In this document: one piece after another, positions 1-9,938 of the stretch | How positions within the stretch are numbered: the stretch's first letter is position 1 | How the letters are laid out: each line of letters opens with the position of its first letter | Source of the DNA: Acrasis kona | Lineage: Eukaryota > Heterolobosea > Eutetramitea > Acrasida > Acrasidae | Assembly: GCA_026419775.2 (NCBI GenBank) | Contig: JAOPGA020000288.1 | Location: forward strand, 1 to 64,000 | Direction: 5' to 3' | DNA length: 64,000 nt | Translations under genes and position numbers: made by a program | The notes under the pieces: model-generated | What the model saw: only the letters and a program-made list of their open reading frames with translations | What the model was told of the DNA's origin: nothing | Databases searched by the model: none

Positions 1-626
1 AACTGCCCAGTTTGCAAGGCCTGCCCAACCACTGCTGCCCAACCACTGCTGCACCAACTACTGCTGCACCAACCACCACTTCACCACCAGTTCAAGTTAC
101 TTCAGAGGCACCAGTTGAATCATCACCCCCAGTTCAAGCACCAACCACATGCCCACCATGCCCATGCGGAACCGTTGACGCTAACTTATCAGGTGACAAC
201 AATGCTTCACCTGCAAGAAGATTCAGACGCACTGGTGATCACTGCCCAGTTTGCAAGGCATGCCCAACCACCGCAGCACCAACAACTGCAGCACCAACTA
301 CCACTTCACCACCAGTTCAAGTAACCACAACAGCCGCACCAACCACATGCCCACCATGCCCATGCGGAACCGTTGACGCTAACTTATCAGGTGATAACAA
401 TGCTTCACCAGCCAGAAGACAAAGACGTAACGGTGACAACTGCCCAGTTTGCAAGGCCTGCCCAACCACAACATCACCTGCACCAGTTCAAGTAACTAAA
501 CCAGTCACCAAAGCACCAGTTGGAAACAACGAGAGCGGTAACGATAATGCTAGAGAATCATCATCTGCTTCCTCATTTGCTTTCGGAACCCTTGCATTCA
601 TTGCAGCAGTTATTGCATTCTTGTGA
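1..626 (+). CDS. Cys-rich Thr/Pro repeat GPI-anchored surface protein, 3' part
   Basis: This is the 3' end of a gene that starts before the window. A 66-residue unit repeats with a 198 bp period (clear copies from about 150 and 348). Each unit has a CPPCPCG core, a polar DANLSGDNNASPARR stretch, a CPVCKACP motif and a PTTAAP spacer. The C-terminus has the form of a GPI-attachment signal: a polar NNESGNDNARES segment followed by a hydrophobic tail ending at the TGA. It is probably secreted and displayed on the cell surface. The first partial unit reads in frame 1 up to about base 38 and the rest in frame 3, so the frame breaks by one base. Taa-rich sequence follows the stop. No specific function is recognised. 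Confidence 0.75.
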   Translation, partial: LPSLQGLPNHCCPTTAAPTTAAPTTTSPPVQVTSEAPVESSPPVQAPTTCPPCPCGTVDANLSGDNNASPARRFRRTGDHCPVCKACPTTAAPTTAAPTTTSPPVQVTTTAAPTTCPPCPCGTVDANLSGDNNASPARRQRRNGDNCPVCKACPTTTSPAPVQVTKPVTKAPVGNNESGNDNARESSSASSFAFGTLAFIAAVIAFL

Positions 627-1026
627 ATAATCTAAAATAAACAACTTAATTTATTATTTAATGAGCCTTATCTCATCATATCAAACACAAAAAACTCAAC
701 GCCCTAAAAATTTTGATTTAAAAGTACATCTTGAGCCTACCTTTAAACATCAACAATCATCATGAAGTTTCAACATTTAATTCCCATGATGCATAGAAGA
801 TGCAACAACACGACAAACGCTAAAATTCGTCTCCACCTAAAATCTGCTAACTTAAACTAATCTTGATGTAGAATAAAATGGCAGATAGAGTGCTCTGCCA
901 TCACCGTTCTCTATTTTAAGAGTTCAAATCGGAAAGTTTTTGTGCCAACATGCTTCATAAAACTTCCCACTAAAGTGTTATAGGAGGAGAAGACTTTTTA
1001 GCCGGGTATGATTTTTGTAAGGCACT
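627..1026. other. Intergenic stretch with one perfect hairpin
   Basis: No convincing gene is visible. It holds the 3' flank of the surface protein and the 5' flank of the TPR gene. At 878-901 there is a perfect 8 bp inverted repeat (ATGGCAGA / TCTGCCAT, 8 nt loop). A TTCAAAT at about 914 resembles a tRNA T-loop but lacks a pairing stem. Confidence 0.4.
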
Positions 1027-1734
1027 ATGACAAACAAATATGGATGGGTGATTGATGAGATTGAGGGCAGAATAGAGGAGGCTGAATTGTTATGTGCTAA
1101 CTGTGATTATATACAGTCGTCGTTGCAGTTGGTGAAACTTTTAGAAACAAACCCAAATTACCCGAGGATTATATACGTTCTTTCAACTGTTCACTATACA
1201 GCCGGAAACATTTTGTCCGCTACCAAATTGTGCCTACATGGAATCAAAGTATGTGATATGAGACGGGATGAAGGCGTTGATGAATTCTGCTTTGGTGATT
1301 CGTTTTCCTACGAATACTGGAAGTTTATGTTTGAAGCAACTATAATAAGATTTAGAGGAGGCGATGTGCTACCCATATATTTGAAGATGGATGATCATGT
1401 AAACAACAAACATCTACCAGATACCTGCTTTGATCTGTACTTTGCCATAGGAACTACTATAATGGAGAAGGGTCCTACAAGAGATGCTATCCAATGGTTC
1501 GAAACTGCTCTACTTTTAATTCAAAACTCTTCCTTATATCGATGCATCTGTTACATAAAAATGGCTGAGTGCTATCAATCGTGTGATGAACATTACCAAG
1601 CAATGGAATGCTTTTATAAGGCAGTCTATTGTTGTCCTTCATATGCTCAATACTATGCGTCATCGAAGAAGAAAGGATTTTTAGGCGAAAATCCATACAG
1701 TACGGAAGACACTTGCATTGGGAGAGTTGATTAA
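1027..1734 (+). CDS. TPR-like helical repeat protein
   Basis: This is a 235-residue single-exon ORF. It has several degenerate 34-residue helix-turn-helix repeats; the clearest are around residues 140-200 (an IQWFETALLL helix and an AMECFYKAVYCCP helix). It is rich in Cys and aromatic residues. TPR repeats bind protein partners, so a scaffold or chaperone-adaptor role is inferred. There is no signal peptide or membrane segment. An AATAAA-like signal follows the stop. No orthologue is recognised with confidence. Confidence 0.7.
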   Translation: MTNKYGWVIDEIEGRIEEAELLCANCDYIQSSLQLVKLLETNPNYPRIIYVLSTVHYTAGNILSATKLCLHGIKVCDMRRDEGVDEFCFGDSFSYEYWKFMFEATIIRFRGGDVLPIYLKMDDHVNNKHLPDTCFDLYFAIGTTIMEKGPTRDAIQWFETALLLIQNSSLYRCICYIKMAECYQSCDEHYQAMECFYKAVYCCPSYAQYYASSKKKGFLGENPYSTEDTCIGRVD

Positions 1735-1962
1735 ATAAAATATTTTCACACCTACCAATAATTTTGTGTTTTGTTGAGCTAGCTACGTTATCGACAGAAC
1801 TGCAATGATCATAACCAATAAAATCATTGATTGTTGGAGTAGCTTTTGTGCGTTTTAGTGCCATCTATTAGGTACTCTTCTAATAAGTTGAGTTCTTAGA
1901 TGGGCGTCTAAAACGGTCCTCAAAAGCAAGGTTGGCAGGCATTTCAGAATTTACAAATTAAA

Positions 1963-4123
1963 ATGACTGTGGAACAAGAACATCTACATGAACAACTAAG
2001 ATCAACATTTACATACACAAAAGATCGAGTGGTGAAGATAGTTCCCTATTACCCGCCCAATGATCCCATTATTAAAACAGACACAAGGTACAATTACCGT
2101 CATCACACTTGAATACTCAATTTTCTCAAGAATAAATAGAGAAGAATTACTTCGGTTCCAGAACAAGGATTTAAACAGGCTGCTACGAGATACACCGCAC
2201 AAATTTTGGACATCAACCCTTCATGATCGCACTGTCAAAACTTTCTTAGGAAGTTACATCAAGTAAGACTTTGTTCACAATAAATTATGACAATTTAGGT
2301 ATGCAGTCAGACCTCACGACGAGCCCCTGTTGTTACTAAGCGACACTCAGGCAACCGACGCTATTGAGGGCAAATTAGAGAGCATGCTGTCTAGAAGAGT
2401 GTTCTTCACTTTTTACCGCATAGTTATGGAAAACAAGATCAACAAAAAAGCAGTAAAATTCCCGATAGGTAGAATCCTGAGGGAGTACGAACTCTTAGAC
2501 ATTCCAACAATACTTGACTTGTGCTCTCTATACCTGCATGACAACCATGCACTCACAAAAGAATTAATAACTAATGCCTTTCTACACGAATCATCATTTT
2601 ATTCAGACTTTGAAAAATGTGCGTCCAACATCAGCGAGGCTTTCAGCTTGAAGGGACAGGGTTCAGATTCAGATCGTCTAATTTTCTTACATGACACGTC
2701 ATGGAGCGTAAAGAACATTTTAAATGCTCTTCCTTGCTTATCATATGCATTCTTGGACCTAAGCAGCACCAAGTCCGTTCTACAATCATTTGCTTCATTC
2801 TATGAATCAGAGCTAAACCAATTACAGAGTGCCTCAGAGAACCACGAACTGGTTGATTTCCAAATCAACATGATCCGTGTCAACATTCTTGAAATATGTA
2901 ACCGCATTCTTACATTATGCTACATTAGACCAGTCCAGGATGCAAACACCACCTCTCCCGACGTAATATACAACACACACTTTAAGCAGTATGTGGACAA
3001 CATTCGCAACAAGGACGTGGAGACTGAACTACATGAGCACATGACATTAAACGCACGACGCATAGTGGAGATGGTTCTAAAAAACATTGACCTAATATCT
3101 AATCACACCCAAGATCAACACCAACTATCAGAGTTCATAACCAATCATATGTCTACTGAGAGTGGTTTATTTTTAGCTCACTTTGATCGCATGTTCGACT
3201 TGGTAGGAACTTTACAACAAATCGTCGACAGTCAGCCACAACAATCAAACCAATCCACCAACACTTTAATCCAACACTTGATCAACGTACGAAACATTTA
3301 TGGATTCAAACTTACTTTTGCTAACCCTCAACTGAACCAACTGTGTGAAATGTTTCCACATCATGACCCAAGCACACTTGAAGCCACATTACTACATCAC
3401 AACAACGACACCGATAGGACCATAGCTGCCATACTTGAGAACAAGACCAATAAGAGCACATCAGCCTCAAGACCAAAACACTCACAAAGTGTCAGAACAT
3501 CCAGTGCTGATCTAGTCTCATCAACAATGTGGCAAGACTCCAACATGTTTGCATCCGCTCATGTAGGAAAGAGGAACAAGGACAATGATTACGCAATGGA
3601 TGACGACCTACGGAGAAGAATTGTGGAAACTTACATGTACGATGACGAATACGATGACAGTTACGATGACGTTGCAGTTGCTGTTGGTGATTCACACGAC
3701 GAGGAAGGACTTGGTTCATTACCCAATTCCAATCCAAACAGACAATCTGGTTCAAGATCAACAAGCAGGAGAGGAGACAAGAAGGAAGGTGACAAGATAA
3801 AAAATGTTGAAAAGCCAAACGAAAAACCCATCAGGCAGAGTCAAGGTGTAGAAAGTACACAGCAGCAACAAGCACCGCCTTCTGGTAGAGGTAGAGGTTA
3901 TAAATCAAATAAAGATAATCAATCTACAATTCCCTCGACGACAGCGGAGAGCCAAGAGGAAGAAGAAGAGGATGGAGGTGAAGAGGAAGGAAGTGTTGGA
4001 CAGGGTGCAGGTCGTGGCAGAGGAAGAGGTAGAGGTTATGGACAGAACAAATCAAACAAGAGAAGAGGAAAGGGTCAGGGAAAGAGAGAAATGATGAAGT
4101 TGCATGGAAGTAATCAATCATAA
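1963..4123 (+). CDS. ASCC2: ASCC2-like CUE-domain protein
   Basis: Three exons (1963-2087, 2131-2262, 2299-4123) separated by 43 and 36 nt GT-AG introns give 693 residues. The N-terminal part matches the conserved ASCC2 layout (PYYPPNDP, then KFWTSTLHDRTVKTFLGSYIKY, seen as consecutive short blocks). A CUE ubiquitin-binding domain lies at about residues 428-468 with the MFPHHD motif and a terminal hydrophobic helix. The C-terminal 200 residues are disordered, acidic, then RG-rich (GRGRGRGRGYG). In animals ASCC2 binds K63-linked ubiquitin and recruits the ASCC helicase complex for alkylation repair and ribosome quality control. The RG tail may bind RNA. Family match is strong across exons. Confidence 0.85.
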
Positions 4124-4199
4124 AAATGTAAAACAAAAGATTGAATAAAAAATGTTTACATCACCCATATACATGTGTGTATTCCCGGTAATTAATGTT

Positions 4200-4586
4200 T
4201 TATACCTTTCCGGCTTTTTGTAATTGTTGGTAGGCGTACTTCTTCTCTTGAATTTCATCCTTGCATTTTACTTGGCAGTTTCTATCGAATAGAGCGCACT
4301 TCTTACAGGTCCATGGGAAGGGTAGGACTGAATAATGGTAAGCGTCTGGTCTGTTGTCTTCTTGCCAGATGGCGTGTTCCTTTGGCATGAATCCTTCCTT
4401 CTCACAATAGAAGAACCAGAATGTACCGAATGTACCGAAGAAGCTGACAAGAATAATAGCTTCTAATTTGGCTCTGTTCACAACTTTTTTGGCCTCTTCA
4501 TAGTGGTCAAAATAATTTGTGTGCATCTTTCTCCTTGACGCTGAGACTACATTGGTTGTTGCGCGTTGAATTACTCTCCTAAACAT
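4200..4586 (-). CDS. COX6A-like mitochondrial inner-membrane subunit
   Basis: 128 residues from the Met at 4586, chosen because it begins an Arg/Ser-rich presequence (MFRRVIQRATT). One transmembrane helix lies at about residues 42-62, followed by a conserved-looking FPW motif near the C-terminus as in cytochrome c oxidase subunit VIa. The FPW is followed by four cysteines (CKKC, then C and C four residues apart), which is unusual for the family. It likely sits in respiratory complex IV. An upstream in-frame extension to 4820 overlaps ERG28 and is not favoured. It converges with the ASCC2-like gene, 76 bp apart. Confidence 0.6.
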   Translation of the reverse strand: MFRRVIQRATTNVVSASRRKMHTNYFDHYEEAKKVVNRAKLEAIILVSFFGTFGTFWFFYCEKEGFMPKEHAIWQEDNRPDAYHYSVLPFPWTCKKCALFDRNCQVKCKDEIQEKKYAYQQLQKAGKV

Positions 4587-4635
4587 TGCTTGTTTTCTGT
4601 TCAAGTTGACTAGCCAACCAGAAGGATTGTAACGG

Positions 4636-5076
4636 ATGAAGGAGGAAAGTGCATTCAGGTTGTGGGCTGGTTTTGTTGCTTTTTGGAGGATATTTGCAAT
4701 AGTAAATGGTTTTATCAATGTGGCCATATTTCGTGACAACATGTACAAAAGAGCACCACCGAGTGAGGTGACAGATTTGTTTGGGAGGATGTTTAGTTGT
4801 TGGACTGCAGTATCGGTCACCTTGATTGCTGGTATGGCATTATACCCTCGCTGTAAACCAATCTATGTTATGAATTTAATTGCATTCTTCGTTGCACTGT
4901 TCCATTACTCCACCGAGTTCTATTACTACAAAACAGCCACACCAATAGCCCTAATCCTTATAATATTCTTTGCTGGGTGTACGGGATCATATATGATTTT
5001 GAGGTGGGTTGCAGGATGGGTCAAGTTTGATGTTATGGTCCCAGCAGATGAGTACAATAACAATAAAAGAAGATAG
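4636..5076 (+). CDS. ERG28: ERG28-like sterol biosynthesis scaffold
   Basis: 146 residues with four transmembrane helices. It carries the Erg28 signature: an FGRMFSCWTAVSVTL segment (family F-G-x-W-T-x-x-S), then a LIAFFVALFHYSTEF helix (family T-F-x-x-A-x-x-H-F-x-x-E). Erg28 tethers the C4-demethylation enzymes of sterol synthesis in the ER membrane. It is divergent from the COX6A-like gene with only 49 bp between start codons, so the two promoters must overlap. Confidence 0.88.
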   Translation: MKEESAFRLWAGFVAFWRIFAIVNGFINVAIFRDNMYKRAPPSEVTDLFGRMFSCWTAVSVTLIAGMALYPRCKPIYVMNLIAFFVALFHYSTEFYYYKTATPIALILIIFFAGCTGSYMILRWVAGWVKFDVMVPADEYNNNKRR

Positions 5077-5415
5077 TTAGTTATGCTCAACGCGTATATA
5101 TTTTGCGAATAGGTTATTTCTCACCTGGCAATTAAATTCTCACCAGGACATTGAAATGTCACCTTGATTACAACAGAGTGCGACAAGAAAACGATATAAT
5201 CATACGTCCGCTCCAACACTTTGATGCGCAAGACAATTATACAACACTTTATTTATCCCAACTCTCTACTTGATATCTTTTATTTTTAGATTTTCAAATT
5301 TTTGTGCTGTGATCGCTTAAAAAAATCTCAATAATTCTAAGTCCAGCGACCTAAATTCAACACCAAGTTGTATATGTTCAGCCATGCCACCCATCAAGAA
5401 AAAAAAGTCAGATTC
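5077..5415. other. Intergenic region, no gene seen
   Basis: AT-rich flank between ERG28 and the next gene. A short ATG at 5384 opens only a ten-codon frame before TGA. Nothing else recognisable was found. Confidence 0.5.
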
Positions 5416-6899
5416 ATGAGCAAAATAGTCGTATGGGGCGGAATTGACACTTCCTATGAACCATTAACTGACGATGAATCGGACAGTTTTGAGTATTCAC
5501 AACTTAGTACATGCCAATACTTTCGTACCACTAATAGTTAGGTTTTAAGCAGAATGACATTCACATCATTGCGAAAAACATAGTTGAGGGTGCCAGAAAG
5601 AGGAGGAAGTTTACAGCCTCAGCATATTCAATAGTTAAAAGAGCTTTAAAAGAAACTAGGGACAACAACACAACCGACGTTAAGATTCCACTCTCCAAAC
5701 AAGAGCTCGATGCTACTGAAAGAAAGAAGTTTCCGTTTGGACTTCGCCACGCATGCACTACCTTGCGTATTTTCAAGACGAGCAATTCGTTCCAAATAGA
5801 GAGTAAGGAAGTGAAAGCAGTCATTCAAGAATTGGAAGAGTCAACCAACATCAACTATCATGCATTGAATAGATGTATGAGATTCTACATGACTGATAGC
5901 CGCCGCTCTGAGTTACTAGAGTCCACGTTCGATTATAGCTGGATGATCGAGCTCATGGACAGGTACCAATTTTATTACAATGGGTATGTGATTCTTTGAT
6001 AGTGTTCTAACAAATTTAGAAACGTAGCAGTAAATTTACAGTTTTGGAAAGAAAGTCCTGCCTATGACCTTCACTGTACCAACAGTACACAAGGCATTAT
6101 CTTTTTGTTCGAAAAAAAGGTCAACGTTGACAAAAAGAACGCTTGTTTTGAGACATTTGACGGTCATGACATCTTGAGGGTTATTGTGGGACTACGAATG
6201 GTATTAACCGGCGCTGCAATCAACAACCCAGCAACAACGAAAACGTACAGATTAGGTGCTGTAATGACACGAAGCAGCTTTCTCTTTATCAAGCTGGCAG
6301 TGTCCATAGACAGCAACAGAACCCTCGCCAAATTCGAGGTTGACTTTCTCAAGGTTGACGCTTCGACTGTGGAAGGAGCAGCCTCTGCATACGTCATTTT
6401 GAAGGACTATTTTGACTACATGGTCAAACCAGAAGCGCACTACAATACAAAGAGGTTGGTTGTTAAAGGATACTTAAATGAGATCGATTTCACGCTTATC
6501 ACGACGCAAAAACAGTACAACGCTGTTTTCTCCCCTGGTTCAACCACCTCATCAAATGAGTCCATCAGGGATGTGCACAGTTTGTTGGATAATGTCATTG
6601 AAGTCCAAGATGACAGCAACAGTGAGTCAGAGGCAGAATTCAACTTAAAACCTGTCAAGCAGGAGAGATTGCGAACTCCACAACTCGATCTAAGCCCAAT
6701 CAAAAAACCTGATAGGAAAAGGAAGACACCAGACCAGGTAAGTAAGGACTCGCAAAGAAAAAAAAAGAAGGAAGAAAGTGACCCATCTTCCGAAGAAGAA
6801 AAGAAGGAGGAAAGGAAGAAGAAGAAGAAGGAAGAAAGTGACACCGATACCGATCCATCTTCCGAAGAAAAAAAGAAGCAGAATAGAAAGTCTTTATAA
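5416..6899 (+). CDS. Unrecognised protein with Lys/Glu/Ser-rich tail
   Basis: Three exons (5416-5506, 5542-5983, 6020-6899) joined by 35 and 36 nt introns; each junction keeps the frame and each intron has a CTAAT or CTAAC motif near its 3' end. The product is 470 residues. The first 350 residues look globular (alpha/beta, no membrane segment). The last 100 are low complexity with PDRKRK, KKKKEESD and SSEEEKKEE blocks, giving several candidate nuclear localisation signals and casein-kinase-like acidic serines. A nuclear role is inferred. I do not recognise the domain. Confidence 0.65.
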
Positions 6900-6972
6900 A
6901 GTGGGGATCTTTCTTTTTGCATAAAATTGTACGCATTTTTCGTTTGAAATACTTATTTTGTTCAAAATGTTC

Positions 6973-7057
6973 ATGAGGTTTTTGATGTTAATATTTCTTG
7001 AGTTTAAGGTGAAACAATCATAGAGTTTTTGATGTTATCACCGTTTCGTGAGTTTAA
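6973..7057 (+). repeat. Imperfect tandem duplication of about 40 bp
   Basis: The phrase GAGGTTTTTGATGTTA...CTTGAGTTTA is followed directly by GAGTTTTTGATGTTA...CGTGAGTTTA. The two copies differ mainly in a central heptamer. Confidence 0.6.
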
Positions 7058-7232
7058 AAAGTACAACATCTGCTCTCATGTTTTTAGAGCGCATACAAAG
7101 GACCTGGAGAAGGCTAGAGTTGAACACAACGAGGTGTGGCAAACAATTGGTAGGATTATAAACGAGTTTAGAGAGCAGCTCCGTGAGTTTTATGACAGTA
7201 ATAATAATAAACGTAATGTTAATTTAAATTGA
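7032..7232 (+). CDS. Small ORF, possibly helical
   Basis: 66 codons from ATG 7032 within the second copy of the local duplication. The predicted product has one amphipathic helix (TIGRIINEFREQLREFYDS) and an Asn/Lys-rich tail. It lies between a real gene and a retroelement relic, has no known homologue that I recognise, and could be the last exon of a longer gene or noncoding. Confidence 0.3.
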   Translation: MLSPFREFKKYNICSHVFRAHTKDLEKARVEHNEVWQTIGRIINEFREQLREFYDSNNNKRNVNLN

Positions 7233-7234
7233 GA

Positions 7235-8272
7235 TTCACATAGACTATGCACTACCCTCGTGAGGGCAAACAATGTGCAAGTAAAGGTGTGGTGTTGTTG
7301 TAGGATGGCGTCGAGGTCCATCTGGAGGGAGCGGCGGAACGGTTGGAAGAAGAAGATGGGGCCCTCATGTCTGGATTTCTTTTTGGCCTGGGTGAGTTTG
7401 TTCCACTTTTGAGGTCTCTGTTGTAGAATTGATTGCGGTATCGTGTAGAATATCGACGTTTTTTTAGGTAAAGGGAAACCGTATGAGTTTATCACCAATG
7501 CATTTATCAAAGACCGTGTATGTGAGGAGTATCGGTTGGCGGTCAGAGTCATGAAATGTAATAACCTCGCACGAATTTAATACCCTAGTAGTGACTGCTG
7601 TCACGTTCGATATGCCGTATAAAATGTAATCAATGCAGTTTTCCGAGAATGTGGGCGAGGTTGTTGCCTAAGAGAGGTGGAATTTGTCCATCAGATTGGT
7701 AATGCGGCGATCACGTTGCGAAGAATCATCATTTTCGACGTTGAAATCACTGGAGATGATAATGTCTTTTCAAACGTGCTCCTGTAGTCCATTCTTCGAT
7801 TTCTTGTTCAATTTCCAATGATTCTTGGTTTTAGGTGGTACTGGTATGGCTCGTGGGGAGATATGCACAGACAAGGGTGGAAATAAATTTACCGTTGACA
7901 TTCCAGGCGATGGTGATGGAATCTTTAACCATTCTTAATGTGGGAGGGGGTCGTGTTGTTTGATTGAAGCGCTGCAAATAGTCCCCTCATGCACGTTGAA
8001 ATGTTGGACATAACTTGTTTGGTGTTTGACATTGTTCCAACCATGATTGAAATTGATGATTCCATCGAGAGGATCCTATTTTGATAGGCTTCACTATGAT
8101 CTTCCAAAAATTGAATTCTCTCATGGGATTCTTTTTCGGAGCGATCGGTTGTTGGTATGTCGTGCTGGGTTTGTGTAAAATTTACAGCACCGAAAGTATC
8201 TTCCGTTTCAACGAGAACCCTTTCTGCTTTCTTGCCACGTCTCTTTCTGTGTCTCCTCTTTTTTGTTTTCAA
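7235..8272 (-). mobile_element. Decayed non-LTR (LINE-type) retrotransposon fragment with EEP endonuclease remnants
   Basis: Read on the minus strand from 8272, a 115-codon ORF gives a very basic N-terminus (KTKKRRHRKRRGKK) and a coiled-coil-like segment, as in ORF1 of some LINEs. After it come pieces of an endonuclease/exonuclease/phosphatase domain in broken frames: SITIAWNVNG near 7905, then IIISSDFNVEN near 7755 (the family's G/S-D-F-N block), then CIDYILYG near 7640 and HDSDRQPIL near 7540, where the usual SDH catalytic His is replaced. In-frame stops occur at about 7829, 7670 and 7465, and one frameshift precedes the DFN block. No reverse transcriptase is visible, so this is a 5' fragment that can no longer work. 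Confidence 0.7.
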
Positions 8273-8354
8273 AGTACTTTGGTGGTATTATGGCCTCAAT
8301 CCAGGAGACAGTAGGGTGTCTTTCGTTGATGTGAGCATTTATTTCTTTTACAAA

Positions 8355-9272
8355 ATGGTTAAAGTTGTTTTTAGATCTATTCCATGGGTCATACCAAACT
8401 ATGCCAACAGATGTTTTTCTAAATCATTTACTACAAGAAAGACTGTGGAGACAGCTAAACAAATAAGGTCTCTAGTAGACGAGGGTAAAATTAAGGAAGC
8501 TGTAGAGTTTTATGAATCCCAAGGCAAAAAATCTGATTATCGCACCCTGTACGAGTCGTTACATAAGTTACAGTCTGATGATTCGAAAGAGGTATTAAAG
8601 CAACTTAATAATGCCGACAATACAGAAGACTCGGACATCTTCAACACGAATATTTTTTTCAGCGATAGCGTAGAGCAAGCAAAGGAGATTTACGATAAAA
8701 TAGAAGAAGACAAGAAGGATCCAAATACCTATGACGCTCTTATTGCAGTATACTTGAAATGTGAAAACAACGAAGACGCATACAAAACATTAGAACAAGC
8801 GATAAAAAGTGAAGTAAAGGTCAAGCAGAAAACAATCAAAAGAATTATTGATGCCTTCGTAGAGGACAATGATATAAAAGAGGCAGAGAAAGTACTTCGG
8901 TTGTGCGCATCCTATTGTATCGAGCCAGGAACTACAATCTACAATGTAGTTTTAGGCGGTATTATTAAAACAGGTGACCATGAGAGTGCCAAAAGGCTGT
9001 TTGAATTAATGGGTCCCGATAAGAATAAAGATACTTTTCTGATAATGTTAAAAAATCATTTACAAAGAGAGGATCAAAAGAGTGTTGATGCATTGTTAAA
9101 AGAGTTCTTAACAGAAACAGATGTCAAAGATCCATTAAGTTCTGTGATTGAGACCTATGTTGAACAATCAAAGCATGAGTCAGTCAAAGCCTTATTAGAG
9201 ACGGTAGAAGAGAAGTATGGAATCAAGGTGCAAGAAAAACATAAGAATTTAGTACAAATACAAAATACATAA
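8355..9272 (+). CDS. Pentatricopeptide repeat (PPR) protein, probably mitochondrial
   Basis: 305 residues from ATG 8355; the open frame runs upstream but this Met starts a typical mitochondrial presequence (Arg/Ser/Phe-rich through SKSFTTRK). The body is a series of 35-residue helical hairpins of the PPR class, for example DPNTYDALIAVYLK and EPGTTIYNVVLGGIIKTGDH. PPR proteins bind organellar RNA in processing, stability or translation. Its 5' end abuts the retroelement relic. Confidence 0.75.
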   Translation: MVKVVFRSIPWVIPNYANRCFSKSFTTRKTVETAKQIRSLVDEGKIKEAVEFYESQGKKSDYRTLYESLHKLQSDDSKEVLKQLNNADNTEDSDIFNTNIFFSDSVEQAKEIYDKIEEDKKDPNTYDALIAVYLKCENNEDAYKTLEQAIKSEVKVKQKTIKRIIDAFVEDNDIKEAEKVLRLCASYCIEPGTTIYNVVLGGIIKTGDHESAKRLFELMGPDKNKDTFLIMLKNHLQREDQKSVDALLKEFLTETDVKDPLSSVIETYVEQSKHESVKALLETVEEKYGIKVQEKHKNLVQIQNT

Positions 9273-9516
9273 AATGGGTTTTCATTGTTTTTCGGTCTCT
9301 TGCTCTGTTGAATGGAAATGTGCGAAGATTCCTTGTTTACAATATTCTGAGATCTTTCGACCAATTTTAGAATTCCAAACACCCGTTTCGAAACCTGCGC
9401 ATCTAAACAAAAGACCATCTTTGGTAAATTAGTAAATAACTTATCCGAGATCCTTCCTGACAGAAAATAAATTGGTATCTGAATCATGACGAACAGAATC
9501 TATATGAGAAAAAACA

Positions 9517-9907
9517 ATGACTAGGAGAACAGAGATGGAAAGAACGCGACATTACATCACAAAGAACAAGCAACTTCTAGAAACATTTAGTGAAATGAAT
9601 AAACATGGATGCTGTGGAACGTTTGACCTTATTTCATCGACAATAAATATGATACAGCTTGCGAAGGAGTTTCAAGGCAATGCAGAAATAATTATGTCAG
9701 TGTAAGTTTGTCTTGCTCATATAAATCTAACATGCATTTAGACAACTTGGTGACAAGCAATCGTCAGCGACAGAAGAAAAAACATATATCAAACCAATAT
9801 CAAACACAACTGCCCACCTTCCTCAAATTGATTTTGCACCCATTGAGAATTGTCGGGTGGGTACTTTTGAGCGAGGACTAAATACACAAGTACAGTTAAA
9901 AATGTAA
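9517..9907 (+). CDS. Small two-exon hypothetical protein
   Basis: Exons 9517-9701 and 9742-9907 flank a 40 nt intron (GTAAGT...CTAAC...TTTAG) and give 116 residues. The N-terminal half is predicted helical with a CCG motif and the C-terminal half is polar. An upstream ATG (9486) opens a 12-codon frame ending just before this start, possibly a small upstream ORF. No family is recognised. Confidence 0.55.
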
Positions 9908-9938
9908 AATAATAAATCTTTATAGTATCAATTGTTTC

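Noticed and set aside
878..945. Possible tRNA with a TTCAAAT T-loop near 914
   Set aside because: The flanking bases do not form a T-stem or acceptor stem; only the separate 8 bp hairpin is real.
1487..1864. Minus-strand ORF over the TPR gene
   Set aside because: Composition is typical of an antisense shadow and the forward strand has clear TPR repeats.
4200..4820. Long 206-residue form of the COX6A-like protein
   Set aside because: The first 78 residues are antisense to ERG28; the internal Met with a presequence is more plausible.
6440..6922. Minus-strand Ser/Phe-rich ORF
   Set aside because: It is the antisense of the Lys/Glu/Ser-rich tail of the 5416-6899 gene.
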